A stretch of 32,145 bases of DNA from Candidatus Kaiserbacteria bacterium RIFOXYD1_FULL_42_15 (lineage in GTDB: Bacteria; Patescibacteriota; Minisyncoccia; Phycocordibacterales; UBA918). The stretch spans positions 29,408 through 61,552 of the forward strand of contig MFMT01000042.1 in NCBI GenBank assembly GCA_001783565.1, written 5' to 3'. The translations under genes and the position numbers were made by a program. Below, piece by piece: positions 21,558-28,829 of the stretch (its first letter is position 1; every line of letters begins with the position of its first letter). The notes beneath the pieces are model-generated. The model was not told the origin of the DNA, did not search any database, and saw only the letters and a list, made by a program, of their open reading frames with translations.

Positions 21558-21711
21558 CGTTGTCTTCGCGAGGAGCGAGCGCACGAGTGACGTGGCGATC
21601 CAGGGTGGCGACGATGACGAACGGTGTGGATTGCCGCGCTGTGGCTCGCCTGTCTGCCATGCCTGCCCTGCATACGCAGGCATGGCATGCAGGGCAGGCA
21701 GGCAAAGACGT
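21558..21711. repeat. Dispersed palindromic repeats with a long inserted hairpin
   Basis: tgtcttcgcgagg...gacgtggcgatccag (21561-21604) and tggattgccgcgctgtggctcgc (21628-21650). The second copy carries a long hairpin insert (cctgccctgcat / atgcagggcagg, 21652-21704) before aggcaaagacg. At the other sites the same position holds only the 16-base ctgtctgcgcaggcag, so this one has expanded. No gene is supported in 21467-21742. Confidence 0.7.
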
Positions 21712-21742
21712 GACTTTCCCATATTCAATATTCTATTTTCCC

Positions 21743-21771
21743 TTGCCATTTTTCATTTTCTTTGTTATATT
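21743..21771 (+). promoter_or_regulatory. Promoter of rpsA
   Basis: TTGCCA, 17 bases, TATATT, preceded by TGT. The start would be near 21778, giving a leader of about 143 bases. Confidence 0.65.
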
Positions 21772-21806
21772 TTTCCCACTTCGTAAGAAGATTATTAGTT
21801 TCTAGC

Positions 21807-21893
21807 GACACACGTTTAACCCCGCACTCACGGACAATGGCCGGTAGAAAAATTCAAAGAATTTTTCTACCTCGCGAAATGGTTGTGCGGACG
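21807..21893 (+). promoter_or_regulatory. Structured leader of rpsA
   Basis: Contains a 13-bp perfect hairpin ggtagaaaaattc-aaa-gaatttttctacc (21843-21871). The flanks cgacacacg and cgcgtgtcg can pair around it. A likely place for autogenous control by S1, which is known to bind its own leader in other bacteria. The link to S1 is inferred. Confidence 0.45.
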
Positions 21894-21920
21894 CGTGTCG
21901 TCGGAAGTAAACATATATAT

Positions 21921-23039
21921 ATGTCAGATGTAACTACTCCAGTCGCTGATTCGACTGAAGCTAAAGGAGGTGTGATGCAGTTGTTGGCTGCCAACCTGCC
22001 GGACGCGCCAAAAGAAGGACAATTAATCGAGGGGACTGTTTCGGCTATTGGCCGAGCCCGACTGTATGTAGACCTACCACCATTTGGTACTGGTTTGATT
22101 TTTGGTCGTGAATATATGAACGCGCGCGATATTCTGCGTAAAGTTAGTGTTGGTGATACTATCGCCGCCAAAATTGTCGATACCGCCAACGAAGATGGTT
22201 ATATTGAATTATCTCTCAAGGAGGCTCGCCAAGCATTGATTTGGGCTGACGCTGACGAAGCGGTCAAACGAGGGACTGTTATGAGTTTGGAAGTTAAAGA
22301 GGCCAACAAAGGCGGTTTGATTATTGAGTGGCAGGGTATTCAAGGATTCCTTCCAGCTTCACAACTCGGATCTGACAATTATCCTCGAGTTGATAATGGC
22401 GACAAGGACAAAATCCTACACGCTCTTAATTCACTAGTAGGTAAACACCTCAGTGTGGTTATGATTACTGCTGATCAGAAGGAACATAAACTTATCTTCT
22501 CAGAAAAAGGACCCCAAGAAAAAGAAGAAAAAGAAGAAAAAGTTGGTAGGTATGAAGTTGGGGAGATTCTAAATGGTGAAGTAACCGGGGCTGTTGATTT
22601 CGGTATCTTTGTTAAGATTGAACAAGGACTGGAAGGACTGGTTCACATTTCTGAACTTGATTGGGGACTGGTAGAAGACACTCGCACCCTGTATAAAGTC
22701 GGAGATAAGGTTAAGGTTAAAGTCATTGAGGTAAAAGATGATAAGATTTCTCTATCCATCAAACAACTTCGTGATAACCCTTGGACTGAAGCTGCTAAAA
22801 AATATGCCAAGGATCAAGTAGTGCCTGGTGTTGTGATTAAATACAACAAGCACGGTGCTTTGGCCTCTATCCAAGAAGGAGTGGCTGGTTTAGTTCATAT
22901 TTCCGAATTTGAAACCGAACAAAATTTGAAAGCAAAACTTTCACTTGGTAATGTCTACCAATTCAAAATCACTCTTTTTGAACCGACTGAACAACGCATG
23001 ACATTATCATACAAGGAAGCAAATCAAGAAATAAAATAA
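21921..23039 (+). CDS. rpsA: Ribosomal protein bS1 (four S1 domains)
   Basis: RNA-binding protein of the 30S subunit that delivers mRNA. About 372 residues with four S1 domains in sequence: EGQLIEGTVSAIGRARLYVDL; RGTVMSLEVKEANKGGLIIEW; VGEILNGEVTGAVDFGIFVKIEQGLEGLVHISEL (most canonical); and VVPGVVIKYNKHGALASIQEGVAGLVHISEF. E. coli S1 has six domains; four is common in other phyla. The track starts at 21762 inside the leader. The ATG at 21921 (MSDVTTPVADSTEAKGG) is preferred, since the upstream part shows no S1 pattern and carries the hairpin. No Shine-Dalgarno site precedes it (aaacatatatat). Confidence 0.9.
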   Translation: MSDVTTPVADSTEAKGGVMQLLAANLPDAPKEGQLIEGTVSAIGRARLYVDLPPFGTGLIFGREYMNARDILRKVSVGDTIAAKIVDTANEDGYIELSLKEARQALIWADADEAVKRGTVMSLEVKEANKGGLIIEWQGIQGFLPASQLGSDNYPRVDNGDKDKILHALNSLVGKHLSVVMITADQKEHKLIFSEKGPQEKEEKEEKVGRYEVGEILNGEVTGAVDFGIFVKIEQGLEGLVHISELDWGLVEDTRTLYKVGDKVKVKVIEVKDDKISLSIKQLRDNPWTEAAKKYAKDQVVPGVVIKYNKHGALASIQEGVAGLVHISEFETEQNLKAKLSLGNVYQFKITLFEPTEQRMTLSYKEANQEIK

Positions 23040-23051
23040 CAGTAAATAAAC

Positions 23052-23084
23052 AAAAAGACACGGGATCATGCTCGTGTCTTTTTT
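23052..23084 (+). terminator. Terminator of rpsA
   Basis: Hairpin aaaaagacacg/cgtgtctttttt with an inner loop region and a T run. The A run on the left would also serve the convergent pth gene. Confidence 0.85.
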
Positions 23085-23164
23085 GTTATCAATCTGCGAG
23101 GTCAGACCCCACAGATTGGGTGATGTTGTGGCGAAAGGTAAAAAACTTAAGGGTAGGGCTTTTT

Positions 23165-23761
23165 TTAATTAAACTTATTCATCGCTACTGTATGGCCTTC
23201 TGTTACAATCATAGCGATGGCGGCACAGGCAGACTCTTTTGCTTCCTTAAGGGCATTCTGCTCACGCTTCCCAAAACCACCCAAGACAAACCTCTCTAGT
23301 ATGCCGCCTCCACCCGGCCTCTTTATAGTTCCTTGTTGCCATGGCCAGAAGCCACTCTTACCAATACCAATTCGTACTCGCACAAAGTCCTTGGTATTGA
23401 GCTTATCAATAATCGAGGCAATGCCGTTATGTCCCCCACTTCCTCGGCCGAATGACACCCTTACTTGTCCCAGTGGTAAATCAACATCGTCATGAAGAAC
23501 GACTAGATGATCTGTTTCGACACTTGGCACCAATTTTTTCACCGCCCTACCAGAATTATTCATGAAAGTATCAGGATATAGCACCATGACGTCTTGTTGC
23601 TCCAATTGACCCGCACTCACTTTCCCACTATACTGGGCGGATAAAACCGCTGGAGGCAATCCTGCCCCTGAGACTAAAATATCAAGCACCATCCACCCGA
23701 TATTATGTCGGGTGTTCTGATATTTTTCTCCCGGGTTTCCTAGACCCACGATGTAATACAT
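23165..23761 (-). CDS. pth: Peptidyl-tRNA hydrolase
   Basis: Releases tRNA from prematurely dropped peptidyl-tRNA. Seen: IVGLGNPGEKYQNTRHNIG with catalytic His19; DTFMNNSGRAV; LHDDVDLPLG with the Asp partner (91-92); and FGRGSGGHNGIASI. Length 198 is typical (E. coli 194). A -10 box directly in front of the ATG makes the transcript leaderless. Convergent with rpsA. Confidence 0.95.
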   Translation of the reverse strand: MYYIVGLGNPGEKYQNTRHNIGWMVLDILVSGAGLPPAVLSAQYSGKVSAGQLEQQDVMVLYPDTFMNNSGRAVKKLVPSVETDHLVVLHDDVDLPLGQVRVSFGRGSGGHNGIASIIDKLNTKDFVRVRIGIGKSGFWPWQQGTIKRPGGGGILERFVLGGFGKREQNALKEAKESACAAIAMIVTEGHTVAMNKFN

Positions 23762-23767
23762 CCAAAA

Positions 23768-23776
23768 ATCATACCA
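23768..23776 (-). promoter_or_regulatory. Extended -10 promoter of pth (leaderless)
   Basis: TGGTATGAT on the minus strand. A start seven bases past the -10 box falls on the A of the ATG at 23761. Confidence 0.6.
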
Positions 23777-23885
23777 CAGCGGAAGTCATTTAGACCAATT
23801 TATCGGTAATTAAAAATAAATCACAAACAAAAACCATTCAGAGTCACTTAAATTCAGTCATAGTAAATTACTAAAATCGCAAAAT

Positions 23886-23914
23886 TTGCGAAGCTGATTT
23901 TTATCGCGTATAAT
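23886..23914 (+). promoter_or_regulatory. Promoter of the lepB operon
   Basis: TTGCGA, 17 bases, TATAAT. The start near 23921 leaves an 11-base leader (acttcaccact) without a Shine-Dalgarno site. Confidence 0.75.
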
Positions 23915-23931
23915 ACAATTACTTCACCACT

Positions 23932-24582
23932 ATGAACTTGTTCTCTACTAAAAAATCAACTTCGGAAGATACCACCATCATCACCGATAATGAAAATAAT
24001 TTTGCTCCGACCCAGGAAAAAAAAGAGCACCCGATTCTTGAAATTATTCGTTTTTCTCTCATTGCCCTTATAATTGTTATCCCAATTCGGATGTTTATTG
24101 CCCAGCCATTCATTGTTTCTGGCGCCTCAATGGAAAACACCTTCCACACCGGCGAATATTTAATCGTGGACCAATTGAGTTACCATTTTAATCAGCCCAG
24201 TCGGGGTGATGTAATTGTTTTTCGTTACCCTCGTGATCCTTCAAAGTTTTTTATTAAACGCGTTATTGGTTTGCCTGGTGAAACTATTGTAATTGAAGGA
24301 CCAACTATCCATATCAAAAATAAAAATAATCCAGAGGGTTTTGTTTTGGAAGAGCCATATATCAAAAGTATGAATAATAGCACCAATATGACTGAAGTAT
24401 TGGGTGATCGTGAATATTTTGTTATGGGTGATAACCGAGATCAAAGTTCCGACTCCAGGGCATGGGGAATCTTACAACAAGATCGGATTATCGGTCATGC
24501 TTTTATCCGACTTTTTCCACCACAGAAATTTAAGTACCTTCCCGGCGCCATTACTAACACAACTGTTACCAGTTCATCATAA
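23932..24582 (+). CDS. lepB: Signal peptidase I
   Basis: Membrane protease that cuts Sec and Tat signal peptides. One membrane helix (FSLIALIIVIPIRMF, about 41-56) follows a polar cytoplasmic stretch of about 35 residues. Box B has the catalytic Ser66 in SGASMENTF; box D has the general base Lys109 in FFIKRVIGLPGE; box E is YFVMGDNRDQSSDSRAWG. Length 216. The downstream HisRS-like gene starts 11 bases later and is probably co-transcribed. Confidence 0.95.
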   Translation: MNLFSTKKSTSEDTTIITDNENNFAPTQEKKEHPILEIIRFSLIALIIVIPIRMFIAQPFIVSGASMENTFHTGEYLIVDQLSYHFNQPSRGDVIVFRYPRDPSKFFIKRVIGLPGETIVIEGPTIHIKNKNNPEGFVLEEPYIKSMNNSTNMTEVLGDREYFVMGDNRDQSSDSRAWGILQQDRIIGHAFIRLFPPQKFKYLPGAITNTTVTSSS

Positions 24583-24593
24583 TTAAAATCAGT

Positions 24594-25766
24594 ATGCATA
24601 CAGAATGTAGTCCAACTGAGTTTTTGAAAATTGCTTCTCATACCGCCGAATATTTTGGGTTTAAAACAATAGAGGTGTTACGTAAAGATCCGATTTGTAA
24701 AAGTTGCGAAACTACCCTATCACATACAATTACTAAAGAAGATAGCCGACTCGATAATGCTAGCGGGTTAATTACTCGTGGGTTAGAGGTCTTCTGTAAC
24801 GAAAATCTACATGCTATTAATGGTCCAGTTTTGCTTTATACGATAGATACTACTGACACTAATGAAACAGCTGTTTCTTTTCATATTTTTAATGTTCAAA
24901 AAAGTATTGCCGAGGCCATATTGATTCAGCTTAGTCATGCTCTGACGGGAGAACTTGGCTACACAGACTATGTGGTTAAAATTAACTCCTTAGGTGACAG
25001 TGACTCAATGATTCGCTACAGTCGTGAAATAACCAATTTTTTGCGTAAACGTTTGGATTCAATGCCTCAAGAGGCCCGTGAACTAATGAAAGTACACGCT
25101 TTTACTGCTCTCCAATATCTAGTAGAACAAGGACATGAACTATCTCTTAAAAGTCCTAGTCCATTGGAATATTTAAGTGACCAGAGCCGTAAACACTTTC
25201 GCGACATTATTGAATATTTAGATATGAGTGCCACTCCTTATGAAATCGATCCAAAAATGCTTGCTCATCATGAGTATTATTCTGACACCCTATTTTCTAT
25301 CGACTTGCCGGCCATGACAGGAATGTCTACACCATCGCTCAGTTTGCGTGGTGGACGTTTTGATGAGTATGTTGAGCGTAAAACTCACCACCACACACCA
25401 GCCGTCGGTGCGGTCGCTATCCTACACGAAAAACCATCCCCTGCCCGTAATCCTCGTTTTAAGCTCCAGACACCAATTATTTATATAATTCAGCTTGGTT
25501 TTGGTCCCAAAATCAGAAGTTTGATGATAATCGATGAGTTACGTAAAGAAGGTATTTCAGTTTACCAAGACCTTGCCAACGATTCACTGTCAGCCCAACT
25601 TCGTAATGCTGAAGCGTGTGGTGTTAAATACGTTATTATTATCGGTCAAAAAGAATTCGTTGATGGTACAGTCATTTTGCGCGACATGGAAGCAAGAAGA
25701 CAGGAACCAATTCCGTGCGAAGCATTGCTACGAAAATTAAAACGAAATAATACCGTCACTGTCTAG
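24594..25766 (+). CDS. Histidyl-tRNA synthetase-like protein with altered active site
   Basis: A 390-residue protein that matches HisRS over its C-terminal two-thirds. INSLGDSDSMIRYSREITNFL is the start of the HisRS insertion domain, DQSRKHFRDIIEYLDMSATPYEIDP leads to the histidine A motif, then SLSLRGGRFDEYV and a full anticodon-binding domain (IYIIQLGF...LRKEGISVYQDLANDSLSAQLRNAEACGVKYVIIIGQKE). The HisRS signature RGLDYY is AHHEYYSDTLF here, so its catalytic Arg is missing. The N-terminal region does not show the normal motif 1 and motif 2 (FRYERPQ.GR.REF). It is thus more likely a paralogue or regulator than a working synthetase. HisZ is less likely, because HisZ lacks the anticodon-binding domain. 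No Shine-Dalgarno site; it lies 11 bases after lepB. Confidence 0.75.
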   Translation: MHTECSPTEFLKIASHTAEYFGFKTIEVLRKDPICKSCETTLSHTITKEDSRLDNASGLITRGLEVFCNENLHAINGPVLLYTIDTTDTNETAVSFHIFNVQKSIAEAILIQLSHALTGELGYTDYVVKINSLGDSDSMIRYSREITNFLRKRLDSMPQEARELMKVHAFTALQYLVEQGHELSLKSPSPLEYLSDQSRKHFRDIIEYLDMSATPYEIDPKMLAHHEYYSDTLFSIDLPAMTGMSTPSLSLRGGRFDEYVERKTHHHTPAVGAVAILHEKPSPARNPRFKLQTPIIYIIQLGFGPKIRSLMIIDELRKEGISVYQDLANDSLSAQLRNAEACGVKYVIIIGQKEFVDGTVILRDMEARRQEPIPCEALLRKLKRNNTVTV

Positions 25767-25902
25767 GGCATTCGTGTTTATTAATTGCTCCACATTATTT
25801 AAGTAGATGATATCTAGACTTCTGGATTGCCTGCCTGCACATGTATAACACCTAACGAGCCAGCAGGTGGGCTTCATGACGACTTGCAAAAACGGTAGTC
25901 TT

Positions 25903-26097
25903 CGTCATTGCGAGAAGGGTGACCGCAGTCTAATGACGTGGCAAATCCATGACCGTACAGAAACGTGGATTGCTTCGTTGTGACTCGCAAAGACGGGTAC
26001 GAAGAACGACACCCCACCATCGTCTTTGCGAGGAATGAGCTGGCAAGCAAATGACGTGGCAATCCACACCATCACCGTCTTTGAGGAGGGAGCTGGC
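25903..26097. repeat. Dispersed palindromic repeats after the HisRS-like gene
   Basis: At least three copies: cgtcattgcgag...gacgtggcaaatcca (25903-25949), acgtggattgcttcgttgtgactcgcaaagacg (25962-25995), cgtctttgcgaggaatgagc...gacgtggcaatcca (26021-26066), and a partial one from 26076. No gene is supported in 25767-26740. Confidence 0.75.
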
Positions 26098-26100
26098 AAG

Positions 26101-26610
26101 CGTGAAAAAGTGACTCAATGTTGTGTAAAATAATAAGCGTAGCGACTATATTTTTCATACATAGAATTTTTTATCCTTAATAAAAATTCTTGCACTTTGC
26201 AGCCAACTTGAGCTGGTTTGTACCCACCTTTAGCTGCGAGCAAAGCGTGGCAGGAAATAAAATAGCCAATGAGTGGACAGTCCCTGTTAAGGTGAGAAAT
26301 GTCTGGGTGAGAAAGTCCAGTGGACTTTCTCAAGAGGTTGCCTACTATTTTGCAAAAATAGCGTCAACCTGAACAGCTTCTGTATAGAAGACATTTCGCA
26401 GCCACATTGAGCTAGTTTTACCCACCTTTAGCTGCGAGCGAAGCGTGGCAGGAAATAAAGTAGCCAATGAGTGGACAGTCCCTGTTAAGGTGAGAAAAGC
26501 ATGGGATGCTTTTCGCAAGACTCATTGAGGGATTTTGTGAGTGCAACTAAACAAAATACCCAATGAGTGGACAGTCCCTGTAAGGGAGCAACGTGGTGAT
26601 CCAGGATAAT
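26101..26610. repeat. Composite of type I cores with a tandem duplication
   Basis: Two similar blocks of about 100 bp, 199 bp apart (26199 and 26398), read gcagcca...ttgagct(g/a)gttt...acccacctttagctgcgagc and end gccaatgagtggacagtccctgttaagg. Between them is a type I core like that after tRNA-Leu (aagaggttgcctactatttt...gcgtcaacctgaacagcttc). After the second comes hairpin gagaaaagcatgggatgctttt, then gcaagactcattgag...ccaatgagtggacagtccctgtaaggga and the flank caacgtggtgatccagg. Stem sequences differ while pairing is kept. Confidence 0.75.
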
Positions 26611-26740
26611 TACTGAGTGTATTGTTTCTTGAAACCTTTAGCTACCTCTTAAACGAAAGGTGGTTTTTGGGGTGGGGTACTAGGAAGTTTCTTTGGCCCA
26701 GAAATAGTCAAGAATTAATTAGTATGGGTAATTTGTTACC

Positions 26741-26769
26741 TTGCACTTTTTCTTCAGGAATGCTATGCT
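26741..26769 (+). promoter_or_regulatory. Promoter of rpsU
   Basis: TTGCAC, 17 bases, TATGCT, with TGC in front of the -10 box. The start near 26776 leaves a leader of about five bases. Confidence 0.75.
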
Positions 26770-26780
26770 CTTGCCCACAT

Positions 26781-27026
26781 ATGGCAACAAACGTTGAAGT
26801 AGAAAAAAATACCAATGAGAGTAGTGCGAACGTAATTCGTCGTTTTACTAAGCGTGTTCAGGGAGCTGGCATTGTTCCTAAGGTTCGTAGTGGTCGTTAT
26901 CATAACCGTATTAAGAGTCGCAATGTACAGAGATTTGCTCGTCTTAAAAAACTTGGCAAAAAAGAAGTTTACGAAAAATTACTTAAGCTTGGAAAAATTC
27001 AAGAACAACGTCGCGGCCACCGCTAG
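26781..27026 (+). CDS. rpsU: Ribosomal protein bS21
   Basis: An 81-residue, highly basic protein of the 30S subunit. The central RRFTKRVQGAGIVPKVRSGRY and the following basic helix region are typical, with a C-terminal extension KKLGKKEVYEKLLKLGKIQEQRRGHR. The track starts at 26622, but the promoter lies at 26741-26769, so the ATG at 26781 (MATNVEVEKN) is the start. Expression is expected to be high. It is followed by a strong terminator. Confidence 0.88.
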   Translation: MATNVEVEKNTNESSANVIRRFTKRVQGAGIVPKVRSGRYHNRIKSRNVQRFARLKKLGKKEVYEKLLKLGKIQEQRRGHR

Positions 27027-27039
27027 AATAAAATAGGCA

Positions 27040-27074
27040 GATAACCCCACTCACATGAGTGGGGTTATCTTATT
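27040..27074 (+). terminator. Terminator of rpsU
   Basis: A 14-bp perfect inverted repeat gataaccccactca/tgagtggggttatc with TTATT after it. Confidence 0.85.
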
Positions 27075-27084
27075 GAGTGAATCA

Positions 27085-27093
27085 TGTCATACT
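27085..27093 (+). promoter_or_regulatory. Extended -10 promoter of ybeY
   Basis: TGTCATACT; the start near 27100 would be two bases before the ATG at 27102. There is no good -35 box because the rpsU terminator occupies that position. Confidence 0.5.
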
Positions 27094-27101
27094 AAGTAAA
27101 T

Positions 27102-27485
27102 ATGCCACCTTTTACACTTTCAACCACCATAAAAAATTACCCCAAACAAATTCCTTACGAAACAATCAAGAATGATATTCTTGGTAAGCGCTATTCTCTG
27201 TCTTTCACACTTGTAGGTAAAAACCGCGCTCAAAAAATAAATCAAACTACCCGCAAAAAGGATTACGCCCCAAACGTACTCTCGTTCCCTCTTGATATCA
27301 ATTGCGGTGAAATTGTCCTCTGTCCCGAAGTGGCCCGCCCTGAGGCCAAGGATTTTTCATTAACTAAAGACGGCTACATTGCTTTTCTATTTATCCACGG
27401 TTTACTTCATTTGAAAGGATACGACCATGGCGATACAATGGAGAAGCTGGAGAGACGATATGTTAGTAAATATAGCCTTGTTTAA
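27102..27485 (+). CDS. ybeY: Endoribonuclease YbeY
   Basis: Metal-dependent RNase needed for 16S rRNA 3' end maturation and rRNA quality control. The signature HGLLHLKGYDHG gives the three zinc ligands His99, His103 and His109. NVLSFPLD is the second family motif. The length of 127 is a little short compared with E. coli (155). ftsA follows after 28 bases in the same direction. Confidence 0.92.
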   Translation: MPPFTLSTTIKNYPKQIPYETIKNDILGKRYSLSFTLVGKNRAQKINQTTRKKDYAPNVLSFPLDINCGEIVLCPEVARPEAKDFSLTKDGYIAFLFIHGLLHLKGYDHGDTMEKLERRYVSKYSLV

Positions 27486-27513
27486 ATTAGATTAATTCAC
27501 TACACATTATATT

Positions 27514-28686
27514 ATGTCAGAACATATCATTACTGGAATTGATGTCGGCACCTACCAAGTAAAGGTGGTGATTGTTCGTGTTTCTCACCAAAAAAATGAA
27601 CCCCATGGGTTACCACAGATAATAGGTACCGGCCATGCCGAAAGCAGAGGATTGCGTAATGGCTATATCATGAACGAATCCGATGTTATCCGTAGTATCA
27701 GAAGTGCCGTAACTCAAGCTGAAAAAACCGCAGGTGTCAGTGTAAAAAAGGCCTACCTATCTATCGGTAGTGTGGGGTTAGATGAAATTATTTCCACCGG
27801 TGAAGTCATCACTTCGCGAGCTGATTCAGAGATTACGACCATTGATATTGAGAAGGCCAGCCAAGATAGTGAGGATCGTATCACTGATCACATCCCCAAT
27901 CGGAAAATAATCCATGCCATACCCCTGCGCTTTCGGATTGATGGTGAACCGGTACTAGGAAAACCAGAAGGTATGCGTGGTACCAAACTTGAAGTCGACA
28001 CACTTTTTATCACTACTTTTGAACAACATCTTAATGATCTTATTGGCGCTGTCGAACGTACTGGTATTTATGTTGAAGATGTGATGGCTTCACCTCTAGC
28101 GGCTAGCTTTGTTATCTTAAACAAGGCCCAGCGCCGAGCAGGTTGCATTATGGCCAATATAGGCGCTGAGACAGTCTCCACGGTTGTTTTTGAGGACATG
28201 ACCCCAATTTCACTTAAGGTTTTCCCTATTGGCGCCAACGACATCACCAACGACATTGCTCTCGGATTAAAGATTACTTTAGAAGAGGCAGAGAAAGTTA
28301 AACGTGGTAGTATCACCACTACTAATTATCCAAAGAAAAGACTGGAGGAAATTATCAACGCTCGCCTTAGTGATATTTTTGAGCTAATTAATTTACACCT
28401 CAAGAAAATAAAAAAAGACGGTTTGCTTCCGGCTGGAATTATATTGACCGGTGGTGGCTCTATTACTCTTGGTATTCAGGAATTTGCCCGTAACACGCTA
28501 AACCTCCCGGCCAGAATCGCCACTTTGGAGTTTGATAAAAATACCAAAATACGCGACGCTTCTTGGGCTGTCGCTTATGGACTATGCATGATCGGAGCCA
28601 GTGACGGCGAAGAATCAACCACCATTGGCATCACTAAACAAGCCAAAAGAACTATTCTAGATTGGCTCAGTCAGTTCCTTCCATAA
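27514..28686 (+). CDS. ftsA: Cell division protein FtsA
   Basis: Actin-fold ATPase that ties the FtsZ ring to the membrane. Seen: phosphate 1 motif IITGIDVGTYQVKVVIV; the SHS2-like 1C domain (KAYLSIGSVGLDEIISTGEV); ASPLAASFVIL; phosphate 2 CIMANIGAETVSTVVF; the adenosine motif GIILTGGGSITLGI; and a C-terminal amphipathic helix AKRTILDWLSQFLP that would insert in the membrane. Length 390. No Shine-Dalgarno site before the ATG. ftsZ follows with its own promoter. Confidence 0.93.
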   Translation: MSEHIITGIDVGTYQVKVVIVRVSHQKNEPHGLPQIIGTGHAESRGLRNGYIMNESDVIRSIRSAVTQAEKTAGVSVKKAYLSIGSVGLDEIISTGEVITSRADSEITTIDIEKASQDSEDRITDHIPNRKIIHAIPLRFRIDGEPVLGKPEGMRGTKLEVDTLFITTFEQHLNDLIGAVERTGIYVEDVMASPLAASFVILNKAQRRAGCIMANIGAETVSTVVFEDMTPISLKVFPIGANDITNDIALGLKITLEEAEKVKRGSITTTNYPKKRLEEIINARLSDIFELINLHLKKIKKDGLLPAGIILTGGGSITLGIQEFARNTLNLPARIATLEFDKNTKIRDASWAVAYGLCMIGASDGEESTTIGITKQAKRTILDWLSQFLP

Positions 28687-28734
28687 CATTTTTCTATATC
28701 CGTCAAACACACAAATCCGGTATTAGTCAATATC

Positions 28735-28763
28735 GTGACAGATGTTTTTAATACCTGTATGAT
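28735..28763 (+). promoter_or_regulatory. Promoter of ftsZ
   Basis: GTGACA, 17 bases, TATGAT, with the start near 28770. The leader is about 60 bases. It has ggaggt at 28802-28807, about 22 bases before the ATG and thus too far for a normal Shine-Dalgarno site. Confidence 0.65.
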
Positions 28764-28829
28764 ATGGATACTTAGCAGACGGTAATAGCAACCCGGCTAG
28801 TGGAGGTAATCGGTATTAAATAATTATTT

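Noticed and set aside
24594-25766. HisZ (ATP phosphoribosyltransferase regulatory subunit)
   Set aside because: HisZ lacks the C-terminal anticodon-binding domain, which is clearly present here; no his biosynthesis genes are near.
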